From Streptomyces umbrinus (GTDB taxonomy: Bacteria; Actinomycetota; Actinomycetes; Streptomycetales; Streptomycetaceae): a DNA stretch of 64,000 bases. This document shows, one piece after another, positions 1 to 10,214 of the stretch. Numbering within the stretch: the first letter of the stretch is position 1; each line of letters starts with the position of its first letter. A program made the position numbers and the translations under genes. Location of the stretch: contig NZ_JAUSZI010000002.1 in the NCBI RefSeq assembly GCF_030817415.1, forward strand, positions 11,507,501 to 11,571,500. The letters are read 5' to 3'. The notes under the pieces are model-generated. The model saw only the letters and a program-made list of their open reading frames with translations, was not told the origin of the DNA and ran no database searches.

Positions 1-1083
1 CGTCACCTTGGCCCGGCCGTCCGCGCCGCGCAGCTGCGCCCAGTCCTTCTCCGCCATGTCCTGCCGCAGCGAGGCGGCGTCGGAACCGCTGACGATGGTG
101 TAGTGCCGGTCCTTGCAGCCCACCTGGGCGAGCTTGAGCGCAAAGATCCGCAGGTGCAGCGTGCGCCCGGCGAAGTAGACGATGTCGGCCTGGGAGTCGC
201 AGATGTTGTTGGCCAGCTGGGTGAACTGGTTGCCGGTCGAGCCCGCCTCGTCGATCGCCGGGGACTCGAAGGGCATCGGGGCGGGACCGGCCTGGCCCTG
301 CTCCTTGATCCCGTTGAACGCCTTCGCCAGCGACTCGTTGTAGCTGTCGGCGCGCTTGTCGTAGACCAGCACCGTCTTGAGGTTCTCCCGGCCCCGTTCG
401 CCGTTGAAGTTGGCCAGCGCCTGGGCCGCGTCGTGGTTGGTGGGGATGATCCGGGCCAGGCCGGGGAACCGTGCTTTCTCCATCCCGTCCGCCGTGTCCT
501 CGTTGGCGATACGGTCCCCGCTGATCCGGGAGGCGAGCACCGGGATCTTGTGCTCCGTGAGGCGTTTGACGGCTTCCTCTGTCGTGTCGAGGCTGAGGTT
601 GAAGCCCGTGACGGCGCGCAGCTGGTCCTCCGGCGAGTCGGCCATCCGCAGCAGGGTGCCCACGACCTTCTCCTGCTGCTCGTAGTTCCGCCCGGGGTTG
701 GCCAGCACCATTCGGATCTTGGGCGGTTCCCCCTCGCCCTCGTTGGCCTGCCGCTGCCCCAGATACGCGCCCTGGAGGTCGCTGCGCATCTGCCGGCGCA
801 GCGCCGCCTTGTCCGACTGGAGCGGCAGCATCATCGCCACCGTGACGTGGGGCTGGCCGTCGATCCTCTTGTTCTCCTGGGCGATGGCCCGGGCTACGTC
901 CTTGATCTCGGGGGTGCCGAAGTCGTAGCCCTCGCTGTTGACGCCTATGCACTCGCCGCCGGTCCGTACGACGCCGTCGGCGCAGGTGTCCTCCCGCTGG
1001 GAGAGTTCGCAGGCGGTGAAGCCGAGCGCCACGATCAGCCCCAGGCCCAGCACCGCGATGAGGATCTTCTTCCATCTGGGCAT
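1..1083 (-). CDS. Periplasmic-binding-protein-like extracellular protein (3' end cut by window)
   Basis: This gene runs off the left edge; 361 codons are visible. Translation starts MPRWKKILIAVLGLGLIVAL, a basic N-terminus and hydrophobic segment, followed by a Cys in a poor lipobox context (FTAC), so it is exported and membrane-anchored or a lipoprotein. The rest reads like a type 1 periplasmic-binding fold, as in branched-chain amino-acid receptors (HVTVAMMLPLQSD, IPVLASRISGD, TVLVYDKRADSYN). The ATG at 1083 follows GGGAGATAACCGGG. It begins 5 bp after the stop of the upstream ATPase gene, so the two are probably co-transcribed. The ligand is unknown. An ABC receptor is less likely because no permease is seen. 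Confidence 0.7.
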   Translation of the reverse strand, partial: MPRWKKILIAVLGLGLIVALGFTACELSQREDTCADGVVRTGGECIGVNSEGYDFGTPEIKDVARAIAQENKRIDGQPHVTVAMMLPLQSDKAALRRQMRSDLQGAYLGQRQANEGEGEPPKIRMVLANPGRNYEQQEKVVGTLLRMADSPEDQLRAVTGFNLSLDTTEEAVKRLTEHKIPVLASRISGDRIANEDTADGMEKARFPGLARIIPTNHDAAQALANFNGERGRENLKTVLVYDKRADSYNESLAKAFNGIKEQGQAGPAPMPFESPAIDEAGSTGNQFTQLANNICDSQADIVYFAGRTLHLRIFALKLAQVGCKDRHYTIVSGSDAASLRQDMAEKDWAQLRGADGRAKVT

Positions 1084-1088
1084 CCCGG

Positions 1089-3248
1089 TTATCTCCCTTG
1101 CCCGAGCCGTGGGGTACATGTGCAGCGCAGCAGCGGCTGCTCGTTCGCTGCCAGGGCTTTCCACTCCGTGGCGGTCGGGTCGAGTTGTCCGGCGCCGTCG
1201 AAGTCCATGCCCACGAGACGGGTGAGCAGTGTGGACAGGGTCTCGGCCGTCTCGCCGGTCGATCTGGTGCGCTCCTCGCACAGCCACACCGCGTGCAGCA
1301 GTTGGTCGACGGTGCGGCGCAGCGCGGGTCCGTCCACCGGCACCAGGCCCTGGGCGCGTTTGCGCCGGGCGTCCGCCCCGCGCGGATACGGCGCCTGGGC
1401 GATCTCCAGCAGCTCAGCGGACCACTCCTGGGGGCGGCCGGGCAGGGTGGTGGTCAGATGGCGGACCACGTCGTCCACGCCGCCGGAGACCAGGTGGTGG
1501 TTCATCCGGTGCGCCGTGACCGAGCGGAACGCCCCGCCGCCCGGCGTCTCCTCGGCGGCCGTACGGCTTGTGTAGTGGTCGCGCAGCAGGTGGTGGTCGG
1601 CGTACCAGACGGCGCCGTCGGGGCTGAGGCCGTACAGCCGGTGCACCAGCAGTTGGCGCAGTCCGAAGTCCCCGATGAAGTGCCGTTCGCAGCTTGGCCA
1701 TCCGGTGTCGGTGAGATGCCGGGAGACCTGATGCGCCGTCAAGTGATGGACGCGGCCCGCCTGATGGTGGCGGAGCAGGACGTCCGCGCACTCCTCGTCG
1801 TGTGCCACCGACAGGTGGGTGAGCAGATCGAGCCACTGGTCGTGGTGTACGTCCGGCAGCCGCACCGGCAGCTGGTCCACGACCAGTTCCTTCAGGAGTA
1901 CGTCCGCCACCGGCCGCTCGGCGGCGCCTCCGGGGAACGGGAACGGGGCGTCCAAGAGGTCCCGGTCGTTGGCGTCGGCCGGCATGCGGAAGGCGGCGGC
2001 AGCGGTGGCCAGCCGGATCACCGTGTGCGGCCGTCCGCCGCTCAGCCGGGCCACGGCGGCATCGATACGGCGCCGGTTGGCGCCGCCCTCCGGTTCCCCG
2101 CGCTGCTGTCTTCGCTGGGTCTCCTCGGTGAGCTGGTCGTCGGTGAGCAAGGGCATGCGCAGCAGGAGCACCCCCTCGGCCAGCGGTGCCCCGTCCCTTC
2201 CCGACGGCGTGGACCGGGACCACGCGGGAGGGCCGCCGTCGGCGGGCCGGAACTCCGTCGGGGGAACCCGGGCAGGCAGGCCGCCGTGAAGGAAGGCACC
2301 GCCGTCCTCCCGGCACGCCGTGCCCACGATCACCACGCGGTCGCACTGCCCGCGCCGGCGGTCGATGAGTACGGCGCTCAGCAGCCGCTCCCCCAGGGGC
2401 GTCTCGGCGTGGTCCAGCAGCAACCCCGGACGGCCGACCCGGCTCAGCCAGCCGAACGCCCCGGCGTACGACGCCTCGAGGTCCTCGCGCAGGGCCCTGA
2501 AGAGGAAGTTCTCCGCGAGCTTGCGGTCCTCGCCGCCCTTCTTGAAGTCGATGGCGAGATCGAGCAGCCCGTGCTCGCGCTGACCACCCGCGCTGGGATA
2601 CGCGCCGTAGATCCGTTCCAGTTCCGCTCTGCCCCGGGGTGCCAGGCTCTCGAAGAGGGCGTCCAGCAGCGCGGCGCCCGCTGCCGCCGGGTAGGGGCCG
2701 AGCATCTGCCCGGTCAGGGTCGTCAGCAGGTTGCGGATGGTGCCGCGGAGCACGCCCCGCCAGAAGTCGCCCGTGCCCAGGCCGTGGAGGCGGCCCCGCT
2801 GGGGCAGTTCCTCGTACCGCTGGACCTCCGCCGCGATCGCCGCAGGGGTTCCCGCCGTGACGTTGGTGGCGATCATCGCAAGGCCCGCGAAGAGCCGCGG
2901 GAAGGCGAACGAGCCGCCTGTCCCGCGCCAGGTGCACAGCCGCCGGGCGACCTCGAAGAGAGCCTCGGTGACGTCCGAGCGGGCGCCCCGTTCCGGCCGG
3001 GCCCGGTCCGCGTACATCGGGGAGGCGCAGTCCAGATGGATCACCGGCACCTTGGGGGCGAAACGATCCCGCACCACGCGCAGCAGCCGCCCCTTGCCCA
3101 TGCCGGGGCCGCCGGTGAGCAGCACCACGGGAAGGTCGAGGCCGTACAGCGGATCCCGGCTGGCTCCCTTCGGTGACCGCGCGAACAGGTGCGCGAAGAA
3201 CCCTTCCTCGTCGTCCAGGAGTTTCTCGAACCCCAGGTCTTCACCCAC
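1089..3248 (-). CDS. P-loop ATPase, AAA/NTPase type
   Basis: A 719-residue protein with a Walker A motif GGPGMGKG at residues 46-53. The strand after it (VPVIHLD) is typical of STAND/AAA-type NTPases, and no membrane segment or known effector domain is visible. The GTG start at 3248 has GGGGGGTCC just upstream. The gene ends 5 bp before the exported binding-protein-like gene, so the pair may couple an extracellular sensor with a cytoplasmic NTPase; that coupling is inferred from order alone. The substrate and pathway are not recognised. Confidence 0.7.
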   Translation of the reverse strand: MGEDLGFEKLLDDEEGFFAHLFARSPKGASRDPLYGLDLPVVLLTGGPGMGKGRLLRVVRDRFAPKVPVIHLDCASPMYADRARPERGARSDVTEALFEVARRLCTWRGTGGSFAFPRLFAGLAMIATNVTAGTPAAIAAEVQRYEELPQRGRLHGLGTGDFWRGVLRGTIRNLLTTLTGQMLGPYPAAAGAALLDALFESLAPRGRAELERIYGAYPSAGGQREHGLLDLAIDFKKGGEDRKLAENFLFRALREDLEASYAGAFGWLSRVGRPGLLLDHAETPLGERLLSAVLIDRRRGQCDRVVIVGTACREDGGAFLHGGLPARVPPTEFRPADGGPPAWSRSTPSGRDGAPLAEGVLLLRMPLLTDDQLTEETQRRQQRGEPEGGANRRRIDAAVARLSGGRPHTVIRLATAAAAFRMPADANDRDLLDAPFPFPGGAAERPVADVLLKELVVDQLPVRLPDVHHDQWLDLLTHLSVAHDEECADVLLRHHQAGRVHHLTAHQVSRHLTDTGWPSCERHFIGDFGLRQLLVHRLYGLSPDGAVWYADHHLLRDHYTSRTAAEETPGGGAFRSVTAHRMNHHLVSGGVDDVVRHLTTTLPGRPQEWSAELLEIAQAPYPRGADARRKRAQGLVPVDGPALRRTVDQLLHAVWLCEERTRSTGETAETLSTLLTRLVGMDFDGAGQLDPTATEWKALAANEQPLLRCTCTPRLGQGR

Positions 3249-3993
3249 GGACCCCCCATGGAAGAGCTCTCCCGCCCGCGAGCGGATGACCGGTGACCGA
3301 TGTGCCAGAACACAATCAGTGGCACACGAGTCCTTCTGTCGGACAACGATGCTTACGTGGAAAGGGAGTTGAGGAGTAGTGAATGCGGAGCCCCAGTGGT
3401 GACGCAGCGATGGACTCGGTCAGGCTGGTGACGCCATGGGTATGTCGCGGTGACAGGTGAGGAGTTCGCATCTCGGATCCTCTCCGCCGCTACGATCGCC
3501 CCGATGGGACCGGCTCGAGCGCACCTCGAATCGGAGGCAGTGGACCAGAAGCGGGACTCGCGCTCCGCACGAGCCCAGCTGCGGTCCGGCACCGTCACCT
3601 TCCACGAGACAGACAAGACGACCGATCCGAACCTCCGGGACCTCCTGCTGGTCCCGGCCTGGTCGCCCCAAGGTGGGCCGGCCGGCAGCGGCATGTTCAT
3701 CAGATTGAGCAGGACCAGGTCCTGGCTCACGGTGTCGGTGAAGTTGCGCGACCTGACCAGGACTGACGTGCGCCCGCCGAACTCCCCACTTCACTGTGGT
3801 CTCCCTCTCGGTAGTCGCGCGCCCTAACGCGTACGGCAATCCGGCGTGAGGCCGCGGCCACGGCTGCCGCAGCAGGATGTGCAGTGGCCCCGCGGTCCGA
3901 ATCATCTGCGAGTCATCCGCGCCGTGCCCATGCCAGGAGCATCCGGTGCCTGATCCGGGACCCCTCCCGGAGGGGACGCATCATGGTGAAGAC
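3249..3993. other. Intergenic, no convincing gene
   Basis: Open frames exist on both strands, notably about 125 codons on plus from 3450, but none has a good ribosome site, recognisable domain or clear third-position GC pattern. The stretch holds the upstream regions of the ATPase gene and of the lipoprotein gene. Confidence 0.4.
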
Positions 3994-4482
3994 ATGCCAA
4001 AGGTGATGAGTGTGGTCGCCGTCGTCCTGGGACTTGTGGTGTCGGCCGTCGCCGGCTGCTCCTCCTCTCCCGGCTCGCCGAAGCAGCAACTGATCCAGAA
4101 CGCAGACGACACATGCCGCACGATCAACAAGCGGTTCGCTGGTGACCTGGCGTACGGACAGGGCCTCGGTGCCGGCGACGCGTCAAAGCTGCGTGAACGG
4201 GTGAACCTCCTGAAAGCCCTGCGCGACCAGGTTCGCAAGATGCCCAACCCGGGAGAGGGCCAGGCACAACTGGACAGCTGGCTTGACAAGGTAGGCGTGT
4301 ACATCACCGGCCTGGACGATCTGAGGGGCCAGCTGCAGAACTACCGGCTCGGCATGGACCTGGTGCTGGCCCTGCAGATGGGCGTCAACGAGGACGCGGC
4401 CAAGGCCGTCGGCCCGGCAGCGAAACGCTTCGGGTTCGAAGAGTGTGCGAAGACCCAGAAGTGGGAGTACCTCGCCTCCTGA
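3994..4482 (+). CDS. Small lipoprotein of unknown function
   Basis: A 162-residue protein with a hydrophobic signal segment ending in the lipobox VAGC (Cys at about residue 22), so it should be a lipid-anchored extracellular protein. The mature part is polar and helical, with two later Cys-containing stretches (DDTCRTINKRF near the start and FEECAKTQKW near the C-terminus) that could form a disulfide. I chose the ATG at 3994 because it gives a compact signal peptide; an in-frame ATG at 4006 is possible. No family was recognised. Confidence 0.65.
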   Translation: MPKVMSVVAVVLGLVVSAVAGCSSSPGSPKQQLIQNADDTCRTINKRFAGDLAYGQGLGAGDASKLRERVNLLKALRDQVRKMPNPGEGQAQLDSWLDKVGVYITGLDDLRGQLQNYRLGMDLVLALQMGVNEDAAKAVGPAAKRFGFEECAKTQKWEYLAS

Positions 4483-4845
4483 TGCCACCGGGCTCCCGGG
4501 ACCCCTCCCGGGAACGGAGCCGCACCGTCAGTGCGGGCTTCGGACCGTTTCATGACCGAGACCGGGGGAGATACGGGCCGGTGGTCCCCGGACAAGGCGT
4601 GGGGTGCCGGGTTCCGGTGGGTGCTGTGCAGCGTGGACCGGGAGGACGGGAGGGAGCGTCCAGGAGGAGCGCTGAAGTCGGCGTACCGACTCCCGTTTTG
4701 GGGAGGGGTCCCGCAACGGGTGCGGATGGTGGTCAGTACGTCGGACGTCTGCCGAGAAGCTCTCGAACCCAGAAACTGTCGGCCCCCGGAAGCTCGCGAA
4801 CCGGGAGCCGTCGAATCCGAAGCCCACGAACTGAGGAGACCCGCG

Positions 4846-5634
4846 ATGCCCCTCTCCGCCAGCCTCGCACGTGGTGTCGCGCCCACCACGCCAGGGACCC
4901 TGCATGCCCGTACGGTCACTGGTGAGCTCAGCGCACCGCCCCGTCAGGGGCTGACGGTCCGTTTCGGGCGCGGTGAGAAGCCGGACGTGGACCTGGGAGT
5001 CGGTGTTGACGACCTGCGGGTGAGCCGTCGGCACGGCGAGCTGACGTACCGTCAAGGCATGTGGTGGCTGCGCAACACCGGGCAGCAGCTCGTCCGGCTG
5101 CCGCGCGGCGGGATGATGCACCTCGCCACCGAGCCGATCCCGCTCGCCACCGGTTACACCCCGCTGTTCGTGAAGGGCTCCGGCTACCGCGAGCACCTGG
5201 TTGAGCTGTATGTCGCGGGGCATGACGACCAGGGTCCGGTGTCCCGGCGGCGCGCGGAGACCGTCCGGCCGGAGACCTGGGCGCTCGACGACGACGAACG
5301 GCTCCTGCTGGTCGTCCTGGGCCAGCGGTATCTGCTGTACGAGGAGGACCCGCGCCCCCTGACGTACGCCACCGCCGCCAAGCAGCTCGCCTACCTCCGC
5401 CCGGACGGCAACTGGAGCGAGCGCCGGATCGAGCACCGGATCGAGACCGTACGCCGCCGCCTGCACCACACCGGCTTCCGGTATCAGCTGTTGCACGACA
5501 AGTCGCAGGGCCGCCCCGCCGACAACAGCCTGCTGCACAACCTGATCAGGGGGCTGGTGGAGTCCACGACGCTCGTGCCGCCGGACCTGGACCTGATGGA
5601 GGACGACACGGCCTGGCCGGACTCCGCGCCCTGA
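4846..5634 (+). CDS. FHA-domain protein
   Basis: A 262-residue cytoplasmic protein with an N-terminal forkhead-associated fold: RFGRGEKPDVDLGV, then VSRRHGELTYRQGMWWLRN, matching the GR...SRRH phosphothreonine-binding core. A second half (WALDDDERLLLVVLGQRYL and ERRIEHRIETVRRRLHHTGF) looks like a helical or winged-helix domain. The start at 4846 follows GAGGAGAC. The gene converges on a Ser/Thr kinase gene only about 20 bp away, so binding to that kinase or its targets is likely but inferred. Confidence 0.8.
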   Translation: MPLSASLARGVAPTTPGTLHARTVTGELSAPPRQGLTVRFGRGEKPDVDLGVGVDDLRVSRRHGELTYRQGMWWLRNTGQQLVRLPRGGMMHLATEPIPLATGYTPLFVKGSGYREHLVELYVAGHDDQGPVSRRRAETVRPETWALDDDERLLLVVLGQRYLLYEEDPRPLTYATAAKQLAYLRPDGNWSERRIEHRIETVRRRLHHTGFRYQLLHDKSQGRPADNSLLHNLIRGLVESTTLVPPDLDLMEDDTAWPDSAP

Positions 5635-5655
5635 GCAGGCGCCGACGCCCTTGCG

Positions 5656-7566
5656 TCATCGCGCGCGGAGTTCGGCGGCGGCGGAGGCCGCGAGGTCTTC
5701 GGCCATCTCGCAGAGCTTGTCCGTGGATTGTCGCCCGCCGACATCCAGGCGCACCATCTCGGCGGCGGTCTCGGCGTCCTGGCCGCTGTACCTGCGGTAC
5801 TCGACGAAGGCCGTACAGGTGTCGCCGTCATCGTTCGGTTCGACGACCGTGCGATATCCGCTGAGCCTGACGGTGGTGGCGCCGTCCGCCGCGGACTTGG
5901 GCTGATCGCGGAAGAAGCCGATCTCGGCATCCAGCTCGTCGACGTCGCTCGACCACTCGCAGCTCCAGTTCGCGACACCTACGTCCGGCACGTCGACCTT
6001 GAGGCCGGGAACAACGGACAGCGCCTTGGCGTCGAGGAGTCGGCAGGCGTTCGCCCAGGCCAGCGACGCGCGCGGGTAGGCTGGCGAACGACGGGGGACC
6101 GGACCCCGGTCGAGGACCTCGGCCGCGCTCTCGGCGGCCTTCTCGGCGACCGTGCACAGGGTCGCGTTGCCGCCGACCACGGAACCCTTGCCCATGTTGA
6201 CGCGGACCCCGACCTGGGTGCCGTCGGTGTCGCCGTCGGACGTCAGCAGCAGCTCGCACTCGTCGCTCTCGGCCTGCTCCTGGCGGATGCCGATCCTCCC
6301 GATGGTGCGGGAGGGCTTCGATCCCTCGGGCGGCGAGCCCCGAAGGAGGCTGATCGACACGTCGATCCGGGTCTTGTCGTCGATGCTCACCAGCACGTCG
6401 CAGCGATCGAAGTTGCCGTAGTCCACGTCCACTTCGACGTCCCCGTCGCCGAACTGGTCGAGAGCGGCGGGGTCGGCCAGGGCGCACACGTCGGCCATGT
6501 GCGGATCGCCGATCAGGGCCTGCGGTTCACCGCCCGAGGCGTCCTCCTCCAGCCGGCTCTGGCCGGGCTGAGTGGCGGCCTTCCCGCCGTTGTCGTCAGG
6601 GATGACGACGAGCCCCAGGGCCAGTACGGCGCTGATGCCGAGCGCGGCCACGATCAGCGGCCGGCCCCACCTTCGTCGCCCGGTGACGGTGGTGGCCGTG
6701 TCCCCAGAGGCTTTCGGGTCGGATCCGGCGACGTCCTCCAGGAGCCGCCTGACCTCGGCGGCGTCGGGGCGCTGCCGAGGATCGCGTTGCAGCATGGCGG
6801 TGAGTGCCGGGTACAGCGGTCCCAGGGCGGCGGCGTCCAGCTCGACTACACCCTGCTCCGCCTTCCAGTGCCTCAGGCGCTCGGCTTCCGTCCCGGCGCG
6901 CTCGGCGTCCTCCTCGGGTCGGCTGCCGCGCGGCGGCGCGCCGGTGACCAGCGCGTGGAGGGTGGTGGCGAGGCAGAACACGTCCGAGGCCGGCCGGGGC
7001 ACGTTGCCCCGGGCCAGCTCGGGGGCGGCGTAGTCCGGGGTGAAGCTGAACGGGCCGTTGACGGTGATGGTCTCGGTACCGCCGACCCGGTAGGCGGCGC
7101 CGAAGTCCAGTAACTTCGCGGCCCCGTGTCGGGTGAGGCCGATGTTGGCGGGCTTGACGTCACAGTGGACGATGCCCGCTTCGTGCAGGGCGGCCAGCGC
7201 GTCGGCGAGCTCGGCACCGATGCGGGCCGCCCGCGCGGGAGAGACCGTCGGCTGCCGGTCCACGCCGCCGCCGGGCACGTACTCCATGACGAACCAGAAC
7301 GTCTGCGCACAGGCCGTTTCCGGCTCCGCGGTCACGACATCGAAAAGGGTCACGACGTGGGGATGGTCGCGGAACTTGGCCATGGCACGCGGTTCGCCCA
7401 GGAGCCGCCGCACCGCGGTCTCGCCCGCCCCGTCGGTACGCTCCGGTTTCAACGCGACGTCCTGGCCCACCACCGTGTCGTGGGCCAGCCACACATCGCC
7501 GCCCCGCCCCGCGCCGATGACCTCCTTAAGGACATAACGGTCGGCGAACCCGTCACCGGAACGCAC
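5656..7566 (-). CDS. Transmembrane Ser/Thr protein kinase (Hanks type)
   Basis: A 636-residue receptor-like kinase. The kinase domain fills about residues 11-275: glycine loop [12 protein letters not shown] lysine in VALK (K40), catalytic loop HCDVKPAN (H134, D136; Cys replaces the usual Arg of HRD) and DFG at 154-156. HCD instead of HRD marks a non-RD kinase, often not regulated by activation-loop phosphorylation. One membrane span follows at about 307-325, then an extracellular part with two similar modules, each with a Cys pair and a DP/ALDP motif, reminiscent of DUF3558-type lipoprotein domains rather than PASTA repeats. The GTG start at 7566 has a GGGGGAAG site. Confidence 0.88.
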   Translation of the reverse strand: MRSGDGFADRYVLKEVIGAGRGGDVWLAHDTVVGQDVALKPERTDGAGETAVRRLLGEPRAMAKFRDHPHVVTLFDVVTAEPETACAQTFWFVMEYVPGGGVDRQPTVSPARAARIGAELADALAALHEAGIVHCDVKPANIGLTRHGAAKLLDFGAAYRVGGTETITVNGPFSFTPDYAAPELARGNVPRPASDVFCLATTLHALVTGAPPRGSRPEEDAERAGTEAERLRHWKAEQGVVELDAAALGPLYPALTAMLQRDPRQRPDAAEVRRLLEDVAGSDPKASGDTATTVTGRRRWGRPLIVAALGISAVLALGLVVIPDDNGGKAATQPGQSRLEEDASGGEPQALIGDPHMADVCALADPAALDQFGDGDVEVDVDYGNFDRCDVLVSIDDKTRIDVSISLLRGSPPEGSKPSRTIGRIGIRQEQAESDECELLLTSDGDTDGTQVGVRVNMGKGSVVGGNATLCTVAEKAAESAAEVLDRGPVPRRSPAYPRASLAWANACRLLDAKALSVVPGLKVDVPDVGVANWSCEWSSDVDELDAEIGFFRDQPKSAADGATTVRLSGYRTVVEPNDDGDTCTAFVEYRRYSGQDAETAAEMVRLDVGGRQSTDKLCEMAEDLAASAAAELRAR

Positions 7567-7791
7567 GGATCTTCCCCCTCGGTCGAGTCCGGATCACAAC
7601 ACGGCTCGGGGCCGCGCGCATGGTTCGAACTTACTGCGTAGGGCGGGCCGTACGCAGGGTCTACCCAGAGCCTTCATCAGTCGCATTCATGCGTAGACGT
7701 CGTGAGATCACGGGTTCCGGGACCGGTCCCGACAACGGCGCCTACGGTACGCGTCGACCCAACCCGATCCCGCGACAGGAGTAAACCCTTC

Positions 7792-8571
7792 ATGCCAAGC
7801 ACTCGGAGCATCGTGCTGGCCGGCATCACCGCCGCTGTCTCGGTCGCCACGCTCACGCTGCCCGCCCAGGCCGGCACACCGGCCCCGCACAAGCGGGCAG
7901 CCGGCTGCACTTACCCGTCCGAGGTCCTCGACCTGACCGACTGGAAGCTGACCCTGCCCACCGGCGAGGACGAGGACCCCACCGAGATCACCCAGCCCGA
8001 CCTGGCGACCTTCTCCGCCGATCCCTGGTTCCGGGCCGACGCCGACTGCGACGCGGTCAGGTTCCGGGCCGCCGTCAACGGTGTGACGACGGGAGGTTCC
8101 AGCTACCCGCGCGCCGAGCTGCGGGAGATGACCGACGACGGCGAGGAGGAGGCCGCCTGGTCCACCACGGACGGCACCCACACCCTCGTGGTCAGGGAAG
8201 CGTTCATGGCACTGCCCGAGGAAAGGCCGTACCTGGTCGGCGCGCAGGTCCACGGCGGGGACGACGACGTCACCGTCTTCCGCCTCGAAGGCAGCAGCCT
8301 CTACATCACCGACGGCGACGATCGCCACCACCGCCTCGTCACCGACGACTACGAGCTGGGCACCGAGTTCGAGGCCAAGTTCGTGGCCAAAGACGGAGAG
8401 ATCAACGCGTACTACAACGGCCGGCTGCAGACCACGATCTCCCACGACGGCGACACCAACTACTTCAAGGCAGGGGTCTACACGCAGGCCAACTGCGACA
8501 ACTCCGAGCCGTGTGCCGACGACAACTACGGCGAGGTCCGCATCTCCCGCATCAAGGTCACCCACTCCTGA
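7792..8571 (+). CDS. Secreted alginate lyase, polysaccharide lyase family 7
   Basis: A 259-residue enzyme with a signal peptide (cleavage about ASA/AQA, residues 25-28) and a PL7 beta-jelly roll. The three diagnostic blocks are all present: SYPRAELREM (substrate-binding Arg and Glu), QVH (catalytic His region) and YFKAGVYTQ (catalytic Tyr). PL7 enzymes cut alginate by beta-elimination, leaving unsaturated uronates; exact M/G preference cannot be read here (QVH rather than QIH is sometimes linked to polyM preference). ATG at 7792 preceded by CAGGAG. It stands alone, without visible uptake or catabolic genes. Confidence 0.9.
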   Translation: MPSTRSIVLAGITAAVSVATLTLPAQAGTPAPHKRAAGCTYPSEVLDLTDWKLTLPTGEDEDPTEITQPDLATFSADPWFRADADCDAVRFRAAVNGVTTGGSSYPRAELREMTDDGEEEAAWSTTDGTHTLVVREAFMALPEERPYLVGAQVHGGDDDVTVFRLEGSSLYITDGDDRHHRLVTDDYELGTEFEAKFVAKDGEINAYYNGRLQTTISHDGDTNYFKAGVYTQANCDNSEPCADDNYGEVRISRIKVTHS

Positions 8572-8578
8572 GGACGCC

Positions 8579-8790
8579 TCAGTGAACGGAGAGCCCGCCA
8601 TCGACGGAGATCGACTCTCCGGTGGCGTGCGCGGAGGCGCGGCTCGCCAGGAACATCGCAGCACCTGCGAAGTCCTCGGCCAGGCCGTTGCGCCCGACCG
8701 CCGTGCGCGCGGCCGGTGCCGTCACCTTCTCGGGGTCGGATGACAGGCGGGTGTCCAGCGGTGACATGACGAAGCCCGGCACTCCTGAGA
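8579..8790 (-). pseudogene. C-terminal relic of a short-chain dehydrogenase
   Basis: Reading minus, the frame ends in GVPGFVMSPLDTRL followed by NGLAEDFAGAAMFLASRASA and GESISVDGG, the classical end of an SDR oxidoreductase (PG loop, late helix, final DGG). The cofactor-binding and catalytic parts are absent: homology stops at about 8790, where unrelated sequence starts. This is a truncated relic left by the rearrangements in the adjacent IS region. Confidence 0.75.
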
Positions 8791-9296
8791 CCGCACACCG
8801 CACTGCTGCCGTATGGCCGCGAGACCGATGGCGGGGCGGCGATGCCATGGGCTTGGGCTGGCATCCCCTTATGGCCCGAATCGGCAACCAAATCGTACTC
8901 CGTGGACACGGCGCACGGGCGGCCCACCGCGCCATGGCGCATACTCCCGCGGTATGGCCAGGTCGAGGAGTCGTGCACACTCGGCCGGCGGCAGTCGTGG
9001 TTACTCTGTAGGTCTCCACCAACCGCACTCTGGCGGCTCGCACACCCGAAGGTGTGGCCGTGTGCGGCCGGACGCCTTTTGGACGAGGTAGCACAGGGTG
9101 TCATGGCAGAACTGCCTGCACGTGTCCTGATCGGGCGAAACATCACTGCCGAGCACGAGCCGGAACCAGGTGTCACGAACCCCCATGGTCTCGTAATGCG
9201 TGGGCCTGATTCCGTTGACGAAGTCGGCTGGTTGAGGTCAGGCTGCTGCGAGGCCGTGGGCGGTGCACAGTTCGCGGACTTTGCTGGGACGCGCCG
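8791..9296. other. Rearranged sequence between relics
   Basis: No intact gene. On minus a short frame at 9001-9234 gives a peptide with HYETMGVRDTWFRLVLG that I do not recognise, and another frame ends KVRELCTAHGLAAA at about 9240, probably the C-terminus of a lost gene. The segment looks like joined fragments. Confidence 0.4.
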
Positions 9297-9730
9297 TGGC
9301 CGGTTCTGCCATTCGGCCATGCCGTCCATCACCGTGTCGGTGATCGTGCTGATGGTCGTCTTGGACACATCCGCGCCGTAGACCTCGGCCAGGTGCGCGG
9401 AGATCTCCCCGTGCGTGAGGCCCTTTGCGGACAGCGAGAGCACCATCTCGTCCACGCCGGTCAGCCGGCGCTGCCGCTTCTTGACGATGGCCGGCTCGAA
9501 GGAGAGCCCTCCTGGTCGCGGGGCACGTCGATCTCGACCGGCCCGATGTCCGTCAGCACCGTCTTGGTCAGCTGCTGCTGCAGCAGCCCGCCCTCGCCGG
9601 TTAGCTGCAGCCCCTTGCTGCGGGCCTGCTCGACGAGCTGGTCGATCAGTTTCTGCTCGACCGTCGCGGCCTCCGGCGACGGTTCCGCCTGGTCATCGGC
9701 GGCCACGAACTCGGTCACCGTGTCAGTCAC
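9297..9730 (-). pseudogene. IS256-family (mutator) transposase relic
   Basis: Two frames match the N-terminal half of an IS256 transposase: VEQKLIDQLVEQARSKGLQL from the GTG at 9730, then DIGPVEIDVPRDQEGS, then in another frame DEMVLSLSAKGLTHGEISAH and SKTTISTITD. Compared with the family, a block of about 40 residues is missing between the first two segments and there is a frameshift near 9460. The DDE catalytic region is entirely absent, so the copy is dead. Confidence 0.85.
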
Positions 9731-9764
9731 TTGATGTCTCTTCCATGATCATCAATTGCACTGG

Positions 9765-10100
9765 TGAGCGTACAGACCCTCAACTGGTCCGCCTGGCCAA
9801 GATCCGCTGGCGCATCGAGCACGACTACCGCGAACTCAAGCACGGCCTGGGCCTGGACCACTTCGAGGGACGATCCTGGAACGGCTGGCATCACCACGTC
9901 ACCCTGGTCACCGCAGCCCACGCGTTCCTCACCGAACAGCGCTTGGCCCCAAAAGCCGATACAGCGGGCTCACTCTCTACCAGATCCTCGACGCCATCCA
10001 GGACCTGCTGAACTGCTGGACCGGCACCTGCACCACCTGCCACCGCCCCCTGCCCAGAACATCCGCCACCAGCCCAAACCCAAGAGCCAGAGCAACCTAA
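9765..10100 (+). pseudogene. IS701-family transposase C-terminal relic
   Basis: The frame reads LVRLAKIRWRIEHDYRELKH, then GLDHFEGRSWNGWHHHVTL, the conserved end of one IS701 subgroup including the catalytic Glu region. A one-base loss near 9970 throws the reading out of frame; after correcting it, the tail YQILDAIQDLLNCWTGTC follows to a stop at about 10100. Everything upstream of the DDE C-terminal block is missing. Confidence 0.8.
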
Positions 10101-10113
10101 CGGAGTCCTGCCA

Positions 10114-10214
10114 GTGCTGGATTCCTCAAACGGTGTACACGTATCGGCGCCGTAGTCGGCGGGTTGGCGGTGCGGGTCTGCCCCAGATCCACGGTTTGGC
10201 ACGGGAGTTGAGCT
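10114..10214. mobile_element. Solo end of the IS630 element
   Basis: About 100 bp nearly identical to the left end of the IS630 copy that begins at 12697 (both start GTGCTGG[G/A]TTCCTCAAACG and run to TTGAGCT). The rest of the element is gone. It follows directly on the IS701 relic. Confidence 0.85.

Noticed and set aside
103..1575. Long plus-strand frame of 490 codons
   Set aside because: It runs antisense to the exported binding protein and the ATPase, whose minus-strand frames carry a signal segment, Walker A and ribosome sites.
5728..7113. Plus-strand frame of 461 codons opposite the kinase
   Set aside because: The minus strand encodes all kinase motifs; the plus frame is a high-GC shadow.
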